Source of the DNA: Nymphaea colorata
Taxonomy: Eukaryota > Streptophyta > Magnoliopsida > Nymphaeales > Nymphaeaceae
Length of the DNA: 64,000 nucleotides
Assembly: GCF_008831285.2 (NCBI RefSeq)
Contig: NC_045140.1
Span: 6,816,505-6,880,504, forward strand
Reading direction: 5' to 3'
The position numbers and the translations under genes were made by a program. The notes under the pieces are model-generated. The model was not told where the DNA came from, ran no database searches, and saw only the letters and a program-made list of their open reading frames with translations. This document shows, piece after piece, positions 22,459-34,036 of this stretch (within the stretch, counting starts at the first letter, position 1; the number at the start of each line of letters is the position of its first letter).

Positions 22459-25400
22459 ATGGGGAGGAGGAGGAGCTCAAGGAACCCGGTGAACGTCCTG
22501 TTCAGCTGGGTTAGGAAGCAGTCCATCAAAGTCAACATTTTTCTGGGTGTAACCACCGTGGTGGCTATTCTTCTGTTTCTGCGGCTTCTGGTGAAAGATC
22601 ACAATCATTTCTTTGTTGCATCGGAAGCCATTCATGTGGTTGGGATCATGATCCTTGCATATAAGCTCCTGACCTTAAAGACTTGTTCAGGTTTGTTTGA
22701 TTTCGTCCATCTTTTCCTGCTCCCTCTTAGTGCTGTTTTGTTTCAATTGGAGGATAAATTGTTCGTGGATTTAGCTTTTTTCAAGCCTTTTCGGGTTTCT
22801 GTGGGCTGTCTTGTCGTTGTGGTGATCAATTCTGTATGTTAGGGTGGGAAAAATTTGGGTGATAGAAGATGAATTGCTTTATTGGCCGTCCTGTTGGGAT
22901 AGCTGTGTTGTTTCTTCTTGTTTGTGCTACGACTCATTTACCAGAGGTGCTTCTGCTGAATTGATGTCTATAGCACATCATTTCGAGGTCTAAGTTTTGC
23001 TTCATATGGTTTTTGTTTGTTAGCCCAACTTGGAGGAGCTCTGGCCAGTAGACCGCAGGGCTTTTATTTCGACGTCATTTTAGCCCCTTTTGGGCCAGAG
23101 TTTTGTCATGCTTGCTCAAGATGGAAGTTCTAAAGTCAAAAGGGCTTTCACCTTGTAGTCTGATATTGTTAGGGGTGGAACTGTGACTCTGAAATTTAAA
23201 TCAACTGGACCAGGTATCTCCACCCCCACCCGCCCCACAAGAATCTGTGTCTCTCTTTCTGTCACTTCGTTTCAAGATCCAGTTTTCTTCTGTAACATGG
23301 TGGCGACAGTAGCTAGCTGCATGCTGCATTCAAATCTATATATATCTTTTCGTATGCTAAAGCGTAATTCCAAAGAACCGCATCGATCTCTTGGAAGACT
23401 TACTTAATTGGATTGATACAGTATCTGATCAATCATTGGATGGGGAAGAACTGTAGTTGCTTAGTCTTGCTTGCTAACAGAGTGTTGCTTGAGACCCTCA
23501 GGACACAATGATGGTTTCCTATTCTCCGTCACAATCTCACCTTTAGCATGGAATTTGTCAAATGTTATGCTAATTTCACTTGGGACTGCAGTGGTCCTTA
23601 TTGTTTACTTCTCAAATATCATGTATGTCGACGTTGATTGTCGCCTCTTGGTTGTGCTTGTTCTATGAGCCGACATCCTGGTGGTTTCTGAAATGGGTAT
23701 AAAATGGGGATTGGTTTGTTAGCCCAAAGCACTGTCTACTGTACAAGCTCAATTCTCCCTTCTCTTTTGGTTGTTAGTACTTGGTCATCTCCAAGATAAG
23801 TCTTACTATGTCATCTATGGCGTTGTTTTTTCTTCTTTTCCCCATTCTGAGTTCTGCAAGCATTCATTCTAATCTGTTTGTTACCTTGTGGTGTAGTTGA
23901 TATTAATCTTTGATTTTTGTTGAATGATGAAGCAATTAACAACGTGATATCAGTCTTAAACAAACTAGCTCATGGCATTAAGCCACTAACTCCTATCGGA
24001 GGCTTCTAACTTGACCAAATACACTTCAGGGCTCCAAATTTGGTCCACATCAGCCCAAACATTACCTCACTGTATGAAAATACACCTTGTATAAACTCCA
24101 TTTAGATCTTCATTTTCAATCATGGACAGTGAATTCTATTGCACAATTTGTGATGCAACCTTTGCACCTTAAACCAAGTATCTCTTTCCGTTTTTTTTAG
24201 GTAAAAGGGTTGTTCTTCTTCCTTATTAACTTCACAGCAATTTATTTTTGAACTAAAATAAACCTATTGAGATTTTCACATTCATGGAAGGATGAAATGC
24301 TCACTGTTTATTGAGCATGTCTTATAATTTTTCCTGTGGTTCTCTTATTCTTTCCATTTTCAGGTCTTTCACTGAAATCACAGGAGCTCACTGCTATATT
24401 CCTGGCTGCAAGATTGGTGTGTAGTTTTGCCATGGAAAATGACATTCACACTGTTCTTGATGGTGCAACTCTCATTTCAACACTTTGGATTATCTATATG
24501 ATGAGATTCAAACTAAAGTCCACCTACATCAAAGAATTAGACAGCATGCCCTTGTACTACACAGTTAAGTACTTAAGTTCTTTCTGATATGCGTGCTTGG
24601 TTAAATCAGCCTGTGTGATGAATTAATTGTTGGAATGTGCTTAAGACCTATCTGGTCACTATCATAACGTCCGTTATTCCTGTCCATTTTTTGTTGGCTG
24701 GCTCTGTATCTGATTTCTTATTGTCCTCAACTATACAAAACTCGAGCTATAATGCAATCTTGGCATGGGACCAAATCCAAGTTACCCAAATTACTTTATT
24801 TTTTTCTCATATTTAATTGAAAACTGAGCAAAATCATAGGGGTTGATTCAATATGGATGAGGATAGCCTGAGTCCCATGTGACAGTTATTGTTTGATAAT
24901 TTACCTTTTCTATTAATCAGGAGTGGTGCAGGCATTCTTTCAGTTTTGCTACTTGATCCAGCCTGAACTTCAATTTTACATGGTCTTTGACAATTTTAGT
25001 TATTCTGACCTGCTGGAAATCGATATTGATGAGTCATTACATGCTTCGATGTCCTGTTCCTAATTTCTGTGGAAAAATGCTAATATTAATAGGTGAAAAG
25101 TTTCTTGCTGATAGTTGCTTTTCTGATGAACGCCTTCCTCCTATAGGTTGTTCCTGCTACATTGCTTGCTGTATTTGTGCACCCACATACAAGGCATTCC
25201 ATTTTGTACAGAATCATTTGGGCCTTTTGCGTCTATCTGGAATCAGTTTCTGTCTTGCCTCAGTTGCGCCTGATGCAAAATGCAAAGGTACATACCACAA
25301 TGTAAACTAACCTTGTTCTGTTCCAATCTATTGTAACCAATTGGACAGTTGGATTGATGCATCACATATTATCCGGGTTATGGTTTGGGAAGGATAGAGG

Positions 25401-27044
25401 TTCATACTTTATAACTTTTTGTTCTCTAATATTGTTTGGCCTACACCTGCATGTGATTGTATAGCAGCCTAACAGGAGTATTAGTCCTTTGCATTATGAT
25501 GTCTTTTGGGGGGCATCTGATGGCGTGAAATATATGTGGGGTTGTATTATATTTCCTGATGCACAGTAGGAAGAACACTTCTGGAAGAACAGCTGGACCC
25601 CCTTGGAGCCAACATTCTTTCAAGTTTCAACCCTCTTGGGTGAACCTTTTCTGAAGATTGTCACGCCTGTTTGATTTTGGGGTGTAAGAGAATAGGTGAA
25701 AATTTCAACCCCTCAGTACTCCTTGAAATGCTTTGCAGGGTTATCAGACTCCACATCTGAATGGCATCCGTTGAGCTGCCTTACTTCCTTGCCTGATCTA
25801 ACTAATACGACTTGGTTCATTTGGCTATTCGGATGAGATCATCTCTGTTTATGCACTTATTTGTAGTGGATCATGTTATTTTTGGTAAATTAAATTACTG
25901 ACATTGCTTTTGAAATGCTCTTTCAGATGGTCGAACCATTTACTGCTCATTATGTTTTTGCATTGGGTGTAGCCAGATTTCTGGGTTGTGCTCACTGGAT
26001 CCTTAGGGTAAGTTATTTCTTGCTTATATGACAAATGAGGACCGCTTTTGTAGGGACACCCTTATCACTGGCTTAAGCATGTGTTGTTTTGGTCATCTAC
26101 ATTTTTGTACTGGGAAAGAAACCATGTGATGATAACAAAAATGCCTGTTTGTTATTTAAAAAATCATTAACGCATAAGGCTGATATGTCATTCAATTTGA
26201 CTTCTGCCATAGTGCCATTTGCAGTATATTGACCTGTGAAAAGAAGTGGCTCTTGTATATTATGATGATGATTTAAAAATAGAATATTATTCACGATCTA
26301 ACAGTTTAGGAGCAATTAAGTGGAACTATGATCTCACTTAGCTAGTTAAAAAAAAAAAGTTAAGACTGCCTTCTGTTTCTGAGAAAACTCATAATATGGG
26401 CGCTGGTGTGGCCTATATATTCTTGCTCACAACGTAACCCAGCTAACTTGAGAACACCAGTAGTACTAACCCACTGGATGTTCCTTTTTTCAACCATTCA
26501 AATGAACGTGAAACCATGTTTAAACATTTGTACATTTAAAATTCAACTTACTGAAAAGGTTAGAACTTAGGAGTGCTAATTCATACATAAATTTATGAAT
26601 GAGAGTGACTGCATACGGCCAAAATTTTTCTGTCAGATTTCGATCATTGATATCGACTTCCCCTTTCATTTTCCAGGTTCTCATATATCGATCATTGATA
26701 TTTAATTTTGCTTTCATTTTTCAGGTCATCGAATATGGTCCCGCCTATCTCCTACTTGCAGGAAGCGGGTACTATTTCTGGTACTTGTGGGGGCCTATGG
26801 TTGTCATAGCAGAGATTGTCCAGACAGCTATTCTTGCTGATTTCTGCTACTATTACGTTAAAAGGTGAATTTTCTGACCACTTCGGGGAAGACCTTAGCA
26901 CATGCTTTCTTTTTCTTCCCAATGGCTATCACTTAATTGCTTATTACTTCAGTCTTCAACTAAATTGCTTACACATGTTTTCCTTTTCTGCTATACAGTG
27001 TCATAGATGGGCAGTTGTTGATGAGGCTCCCCTCGATGGTTTAA
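22459..27044 (+). CDS. ERD2-like ER lumen protein-retaining receptor family protein
   Basis: Six exons are read as 22459-22690, 24364-24563, 25147-25287, 25927-26007, 26725-26864 and 26999-27044, all with GT-AG borders. They give 840 nt, 279 residues. The family binds K/HDEL-tailed proteins in the Golgi and returns them to the ER; this longer subgroup (about 270 residues against about 215 for canonical ERD2) is less well characterised. Visible features are a basic N-terminus (MGRRRSSRNP), a first hydrophobic span VNIFLGVTTVVAILLFLRLL, the ERD2 core with KSQELTAIFLAARL, TLWIIYMMRFKLKSTY, HSILYRIIWAFCVYLESVSV, LPQLRLMQN, VEPFTAHYVFALGVARFL, and a final helix pair ending IVQTAILADFCYYYVKS. The protein is hydrophobic almost throughout, as expected for seven or more membrane spans. 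The start is the first ATG after a CTT-rich leader and fits the long subgroup. Exon 4 is only 81 nt. Which of the plant long-form paralogues it matches is not decided. Confidence 0.92.
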
Positions 27045-28200
27045 TATGAAGCCACGAGTGATGAACTGAAGACTGAAGATGGTTTGAAGTAATTTAGACA
27101 AAAAATTCTCAAATGTCGATGTGACCATGTTTATGATCAAATAGCTTGTTTCTTTGCCCTTTCTTCCTTGGTTCTATTCTTTCGGTCCGAGTAAAAAAAG
27201 AAGATGGCTGCAAACTAAGAACAAATTGCGGGATAAAACTAACAGACTCGTAAAGCTCTTCCTTTCAGAAGGACAGAAGAGTTACATGTGCTGGCTTTTA
27301 GAGTAGAAGTTGGTTTCAAGTAGACAATGTTCGTTTTTTGCAGTAGAAAATTTGGTTCCTCCTGTGGTCCTACAGCGTGGATGGCGCTAATTCTTTTTCC
27401 CCCTCTAGAATGCTCTCAAACTTTGTCAGTCAAATCAGACTGTTGACGTGCTCAGGAGAATAAACTGAAGTCTTCTTCAATCTACTAATGGATTCAGCTT
27501 GGTTCTTCAAATTCTGTTGAGAATAAGCCACAGATTTTTCCTTTTTCTTTTGCACAAAAGTTGATATTTTAAAGACTTAAAAACATAGTTTGTTGGCGGA
27601 TTTCAATGTCAATCAACGACCAAGGGCGTGCTTGAATGGTGGAGGAAAAGGTTATGCCTCAAAGTATTATAGACTATAGAGTTCATCAGAACACGCAGCA
27701 GGGATGTCGAAACGCCTCAAATATGAATTAGATAAACACTTACCAATCCAATGTATGAGATCTTCACATATTTGGATCTAAATTCTGATTTGAATGTGAA
27801 TAAAGAGAAGAAGTTCATGTCGCATCCAAATCTAACTTTTAAATACACTCTGAATCCGAACCTTCTTATTATATATTTGAAGCGGATATACATTTATTTA
27901 AAATTAAATCTGAATTTGAATCTGAAACTGATGAGCTATTTATTTAAAATTTAATATGAATCCAATAACTGATCAGCAGCTATATATTTAAAACTGAATC
28001 CAAAGCCAATAAAATGTCATTTCTAAAATGCGAATCTGATTTGCTTTTTCATGTTGAAATCTCCCCCTATGACCCACCTCCATCCTCCATCCATTTCCTT
28101 CAAAAACAAAGATGAAGAAGCTCACATGACCAAATATACGGACAGGTTAGGCCCCGTCCGGACCCGAAGAACCGAATCCGGCGCTCCTCTTCAAAGCCTC
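27045..28200. other. Downstream and intergenic stretch
   Basis: 27045 to about 27300 is probably 3' UTR of the ERD2-like gene. Bases 27750-28040 are AT-rich with many degenerate GAATCTGAAT words, similar in composition to 60560-61040. No gene was seen. Confidence 0.5.
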
Positions 28201-28202
28201 AA

Positions 28203-28572
28203 ACGTGGCGAGCACTCTAAAGAGTAAGGCCACGTGTAAAAAGAAAAGTAGGGTCGACCAACTCGCCCGTCAGGTCTCTCCAAATCGCACCACGTGGCAC
28301 CTTACCTTTTAAATTTCCCCACCACGTAACCTCCGCCTCACGTGGTCCAATTTTGCAGAGGCAGCACGTACCACGTGGATGACTCGGACCTGCCACCGAT
28401 AATCTCGGCCCTGCGGATAAATTCCAACGAATGAAAATATCGCAGATAAATACGACACATCTAAACTATAATTAGCTCCGTCATTAGGTGGCCTTGATCT
28501 CAATTAGCGTCCCCGCGAAGCACGCGCCCTCGACTACGTGGCACCCTCGGGTGCTCCTAGTCGCGCCACGTG
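28203..28572 (+). promoter_or_regulatory. Cluster of ACGT-core (ABRE/G-box) motifs upstream of the AFP gene
   Basis: Five CACGTG hexamers start at 28231, 28291, 28339, 28372 and 28567. ACGTGG lies at 28203, TACGTGG at 28535, and CACGTA at 28323 and 28365. Nine ACGT cores fall in 370 bases just before the transcribed part of a Ninja/AFP gene. ACGTGGC/G is the abscisic acid response element bound by ABI5/ABF bZIP factors. Confidence 0.7.
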
Positions 28573-28740
28573 GTGGGACTCCCCACCCTCATCCCGTACG
28601 GTTACGGGAAACTCGTCCCCTCTCCCCCACTTGGAGAACTTTCCCCTTTTTCTATTTATTTTTTTATTTTATTTATGTTTTCGGAAAAATCCTTTTTTCT
28701 GTTCTTCTTCTCTTGCGTCTGTTCTGTTGCAGTGAGGGTG

Positions 28741-28791
28741 ATGGGAATCATGGCGGAAGGAGAAAGGGGAGGGGGAGGAGGAGGGTGTTGA
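28741..28791 (+). other. Short upstream ORF in the AFP leader
   Basis: A 16-codon frame (MGIMAEGE, a glycine run, then C and stop) lies 69 bases before the chosen start, in another frame. An acceptor-like TCTGTTGCAG at 28722-28731 suggests a 5'-UTR intron may end just before it. Function is unknown. Confidence 0.3.
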
Positions 28792-28859
28792 TTTTCTTTC
28801 GGGCGCACTCTTATTTTTGGGGTTTTGCTTTTGGGTGTTTTCTGTTTTTTGGTGGGGAG

Positions 28860-30096
28860 ATGGGAGAGAGCGTTGGGGAGGACGTGGAGCTGAGGTTGGG
28901 GCTGTCCATCGGTGGCGGCTTCATGCAACCCGGGGACGGGAAGAAAGGGGGCGACGGTTTCTTCTGCGGCCGGCGGAACGACGCGGAGGTGTGCGGTGAG
29001 AGCAAGGAGGAGGCGGAGGAGTTGATGGAGCAGCGGCGGAGGAAGGAGCTGCACGCCCTCAGGCGGCAGGCGGCTCGGCGGAAGCGCGAGGAGAAGCGGG
29101 GAGCGATGAAGGCGAGGGACGGGAAGAGGGCGAGGGGAGGAGAAGAGACGGGGGAGGGAGCAGCGGCCGGAGAAGGCGGGGGGATTAAGAGGGAGGGGTG
29201 CACGCCGAGCGGCTTTCCGGCGCTTCCGATGATGCAGTATGTGGTGCAGAATGGGGACAAGGTTCAGTATATTCCGGTGGCACCCGGTTGCTCGTTTCCT
29301 TATGTGGTGCCTTGCTGGCCTGCTTCTTCTCCGTCTCCTATTCTTGCCCCCAAGTCTGATGCGAGGAGCGATGCCCTGTTTTTGCCGGTACCATACAGGT
29401 CGTTTCCCTCTGAAGCTGCTGCTGGCGCTAGTATGCGGCCAGGGCCGCCATCTTCGTCTGTTTCAGGCGGGTGCCGCTCCTCTGCGGCTTCTGACTCCAA
29501 GAGCGGAGGTGAATTCGAGAGATCCTCTTCAAGATTCTTGGAGATTCTTGTTGATTTACTGGACCGGAGCTCATTTTTTTCGCCCCTTTTTTTTTTCTGC
29601 TTGTTTTGATTGAGTAGGAGGGAGCACCGGCGAGTCGAGAAGCCAGAGCCATTCGAGCAATCCTCCATCCCAGCAGCTCAGGCAGGGTAGTGTCTCGTCT
29701 CAAGCTCGGTCGGAAGCTGTCGACAATGCCGACGTCAACGCATCCGCTGCGCAGCTGAACGGATCGCCGGCGGCAGCGGAGAACTGTGAAAGGGTTACTT
29801 CTGATGGTAACGAGAAGCCGCGTGGACGATCCGTGCCGGCAATGCGGGAAGAAGGGGAGAAGGGGCGGAAGGAGCCAAGCTTGCCGCAAATGCCTTGTGT
29901 ATCGACCACCGGCGACGGCCCAAACGGGAAGACCATTACGGGCTTCCTGTACCGGTACACCAAGAGCGAGGTGAGCATCATGTGCGTCTGCCATGGTGCC
30001 TCTTTCTCGCCGGCTGAGTTCATTAAGCATGCCGGAGGCACCGATACCGTCCACCCCCTGCGCCATATAATCGTCGTTCCTTCCTCTGCTGACTGA
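28860..30096 (+). CDS. AFP: Ninja-family / ABI5-binding protein (AFP)-like corepressor adaptor
   Basis: Two exons, 28860-29508 and 29621-30096 (alternative acceptor 29618), encode 374 residues. The family bridges transcription factors (ABI5, or JAZ proteins for NINJA) to TOPLESS corepressors in the nucleus. Visible features are an EAR motif ELRLGLS at residues 10-16 for TOPLESS binding; a basic region about 57-85 ([20 protein letters not shown]); serine-rich middle parts; and the conserved C-terminal domain at about 308-374 with [36 protein letters not shown] and [12 protein letters not shown]. The frame is open for 372 bases upstream, but the family N-terminus and lack of another in-frame Met favour 28860. 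The C-terminal wording looks more AFP than NINJA. Exons are strongly GC-rich. Upstream ABRE-like sites suggest ABA feedback control, which is inference. Confidence 0.93.
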
Positions 30097-31836
30097 CATA
30101 CACTGTTGTTCTTCATTTTCCTTTTCTTTTTCCCTGCTTATTTTGCTCTGCAATTGCTGTCTTCATGTTGGAGAGCTCTTTTTCTGCCTGTGCATTTTGG
30201 AAGGGTTGTTTTCTGAATCATGGTGGGGGCTGCCATCTGGGTGTTAAGCGGGACACTACTAACTGTATATGAATTAAAAATTTCCTGAACTTCTCTTACA
30301 TTCTCCTTCTTCTTCTCCTCTGTTTTCTGTTCGTCTTGTTCTCTTTTTCTCATTAAGGAATCCTCCTCGTCTTTTACATGCAACATTACCCAACCCTAAA
30401 TCTATTAGCTGGCTGAATTGGTTTCGAGTCTTTTGTTATTCGTTCTTTCTGCAGCAAGAGTGTATCTCTGTTCCACCTGTAACTGGAGAGAAAATATGGT
30501 GGAAGTGGGGAGTTGGGTGAAGTTATCAACTAGGATTGTCTTGACAAGGAGAACTTGGATAAAGTGCCTTCTATTGTGGAAGCTTGTCTCCTTTGTGATG
30601 AGCAATTCACCTCCCTCTTAATTTCTTTTTGGCTTTCTAATCCGTTCTTTCCTTTTCTCCTTTTGCTGCTTCATTCCCACTTCTGCACTGCATTTTATGA
30701 TTTTCATACTAATGTATAATATATTTTACTAATACATTAATTTCTTGGTTTGACCCTATTATATTTACTTATTTTCATGTTATTGTCTGATTAGTTTACT
30801 ATTTTCACTTAATATTATCCTCTGCTTATCAATGAACATATCCTTCCTGTCTTCTTCACAGCATTTGTTGACACAGTTCCTCACTTCTCGTTATGTGGTC
30901 TCTTTTTTATCCGTTTCAATTGCTGTGGTTCTCACTCAAGATGGTAGAATTGAACTGCACTTCTCCACAGAGTAACTGAATCGAGTAGGGATACCATGGG
31001 AATTATACCTGTTCATCTTAGCAGCAAAAATAAAATCAAGTTGCACCAAGTTGTAAAGCTTTTCATTTTCATCCTTGGAATATAAGAGAACAGCTGCTGG
31101 GGATATGGCCCCTATCTTTATTCAACGAAGATATGGATATCTACAAGAAAAAATATGGGATCCTGTCTGATCCTGATTCTATACATGTCCCTCATCAAAG
31201 GGATTCCAGCCTCTTTTGCTTCCTCCGCAGCAGTCTAAAACCTGGGTTTTCAGAAATTAGATCATGCAAATGTCCGACTTCAGCAGCAGGCCAATCTTTC
31301 ATCACAAAAATGCTGAAAAACAGATGCCCTACAGAAGCTGGAATCCATTCAGGTCGCAGGCGACTCGAACTGCACTTTTAATCCTTACCCGCATCATCTT
31401 TAGGCATTTTACAAGGACCCAGTCTTCACTATCTCCAGCTGATCTGTTCGATCATCCAGCAACTCCTAGACTGAGCACTCCTTCCTCATATCTAGCAAGA
31501 CATTCAACACCCACTTTCATATTCTTGAACCAGGTCACAATGTGAATATTAAGAATCATGAAATATTAAAAATCGTTCCTTCAGGCCAACGCCATGTCCC
31601 CCACATAATGCCAATCACACCAGTTTTAAACTATGATTTTGTCCATCTTCCTCCGTTTTAGGCTAAGGGTATGTTCTTCACATCCGATCCACGCCCTTCA
31701 CTTCTTTTAATTTTCTCTTCTTCATTATGTCTTCTATTGTACCTCAGCTTCCATCTAAACCAAATCAGTAGATGGAAGCAGTACTTTCAGCATTTATCAA
31801 GCGTCTTGTTACAGAATCTCTGTTGATGCCACCATT
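30097..31836. other. Downstream of AFP: 3' UTR and intergenic sequence
   Basis: 30097 to about 30400 is probably 3' UTR. The rest is pyrimidine-rich non-coding sequence. Frames at 31133-31545 show no family motif. Confidence 0.5.
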
Positions 31837-33110
31837 TCATGCTTTGGAGAAGGTTTGGGGGAATTTGCCTCCAACAGCCAAACTGCTTCTACCCTTTTCC
31901 ATATCCTTGGGGTCCTCTGGCTGGGCATTACAAAGATAACATCGATAAGCTAGACTGAAGCCCATTTCCTGCAACTTCGAGTCAACTGGCAATTTATTTT
32001 CTAGACCAATATATAAGGTCCAAGACGCATGAGGGAAGCCGAACCCCTTCATGCCAATCTCTTCCATTTTACAAGATTGACTTTTACTTCTGATGTGCTC
32101 GCACATTGTGTGTCTGTTGATAGGTTGGGTAGCACTATCCACCGATGCCAATTCATCAGGCTGTCAACAAGGCAAGGGAGACTAACATCAACCCGTATCT
32201 CCTTGAGAAAGTTCTCTACTACATGCCCCTGTTCCTGCAAAATCTCATATGTAGTGAGGTGTAAAGTGACTTCAACAAGTTGAAAGTGAGAACTCGGAAC
32301 ACTATTTGCAAGAAGGGGCCCAGCCTAATTATACCTCCAGAATTTGACCTTCCTGCCTTCATGCACTTTCCACTACACAGAAATTTGAATAGGCTTCCAT
32401 GCTTTGATGGTGTTCTTCCAGCCATCCGACATGCTTTTTCCACTCTTGCTGTCCCTCTCTTGGACATAATTCGCCCGAGGGTTCTCTTGGGTAATCGCTC
32501 TATAAGCCAGGAATTCTTGGTGGGCTTTGTCGACTTCCTGCATTCACAGCCCATATCCACCTTCCAATTTTAGAGGACACATTTTCGTCCATCTAACATG
32601 AAGGTAAGCTGACTTGTGAAAATAATTTCACTCACCGTGTGAATGACAACTTATTATGGTATGGATTTATCTAAAACCTGCAAGTTGGTGGCGTGGAGGT
32701 CTGCTGTAGTTCAACATCTACACTGTCTTTTTGGTCACCGGAAAACTTTACCTGGTGGGCAGGAGAGGGGTACTAGTGGTTTCACACTGAGAGGTAACCA
32801 GAAAAGAGCATGGTAAGCATAAATATCTTGTGTCGGCACGCTTGACGTATTCAAGAAACTCTTCCCCATCATAGGAAAACACAAACACAAGCCAAAGAAG
32901 GTGCATCGATTGGGTGGGAGATTGGTATTCGTTCCATTTTTTTTTTTTTTGGTAGTACATGACCAACATTTGGCGCTTGGACAGACTCCAAGGTGCTTGA
33001 ACCAAACAGAGATGGACCACTTTCTGCAAGAGTTGCTCGCCCGTCTCGTTCAACTTTATATAAATGGTTCTCTGCTCCCATGCATAAGAGGAGGCCATGA
33101 ATATTCATCA
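31837..33110 (-). mobile_element. Remnant of the 3' part of a second LINE
   Basis: On the minus strand near 31900-32050 the translation LPVDSKLQEMGFSLAYRC then YLCNAQPE resembles the zf-RVT zinc-binding module after plant LINE reverse transcriptases (LPTxxxLxxxGxxLASxCxLC). Frames at 32049-32560 and 32748-33098 are broken pieces without clear motifs that may belong to the same relic. No ends or target duplication were found. It lies on the opposite strand to the LINE at 14001-19667 and is much more decayed. Confidence 0.45.
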
Positions 33111-34036
33111 TTACTATAAAAGGTCAGGAACTCGCATCTGTCGCCCAATTTTTACTGTATCTTTCAAGCTTAGCTTAAACGCATTCAGTTACAAACCTAT
33201 GAAGAAAGATCTTTCTAGTTAAACCACGGGCAGTAAATGAAGAAGCTCTCATGGTCATCTGCAACCCTCATTTTCTGGTGAAGTGGGTCCAAATTCCTGC
33301 TACCTGCTCTCGACCACACATCCGAACTGCACGTTCACGGCCTAAAAACACTGCCAATATTCTGAAACTTTCTATTTCGTCCAATAACATATGCCATTCA
33401 CAAAAAGTTTTAGTTTTGCGGGAAAAAACACCGATTCTGAATGTACCATCTATTCATTGTGTTATTTAGCACAGAAAACACTTTACATGTGAACATTGGG
33501 AAGTCCGCAGAAACAGACATATATACACCCAATTGGTGCACATACGTACATCAAACAAACTTAGACATCCAACTACAGAAATGTTTACCCAACGAAAGAT
33601 CTGTTTCACAATGAGACAGAAATAATAAAACAAATTTGACAGGAATTAAATAATGATAGAAGTGGGTACTCTTTGTCCTGCCTTTGTGGCCCCACGACAA
33701 TCATGAAAAAGCATTCCCTATTTAACAAAGAGGAACCCCACTGAAGGCCAGAACCTCAATACCGCTGGTATGGTTCCCAATCAAAGGTCTCTCATGTACA
33801 CAAAGCATCAAAGGGGTCAAGAAATGCGGTGTTGCCATAAAGCAGAATCCACATAAAGAAGGTTGTCTAACTGTCTGATGCTAAGATGGCTCCCTCCGTT
33901 CACTGGGCTTCTGGGTCCACCATTTTATGCAATCTTAAGTAACTCGAAAACAGGCACTGGTGACTGCTTTTGCTTTAAATACATGAGGATAAAAGGTGGC
34001 ACATGGGGATCAAGGTGATCAGCAGGAACTAGGTTC
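33111..34036. other. Region downstream of the FEY-like gene
   Basis: The part next to 34036 probably holds the 3' UTR of the minus-strand gene. A longer open frame across 33925-34221 is in a different frame from the real last exon and is not coding. Nothing else was recognised. Confidence 0.5.

Noticed and set aside
28488-28859. In-frame extension of the AFP protein by 124 codons
   Set aside because: The extension is low-complexity and hydrophobic, crosses the ACGT-motif promoter block, and family proteins begin close to the EAR motif.
28656-29260. Long minus-strand frames opposite AFP exon 1
   Set aside because: They are antisense shadows of a GC-rich exon, proline/serine-rich without domains.
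29428-30153. 241-codon minus-strand frame opposite AFP exon 2
   Set aside because: It is antisense to the conserved Ninja C-terminal domain and has no domain of its own.
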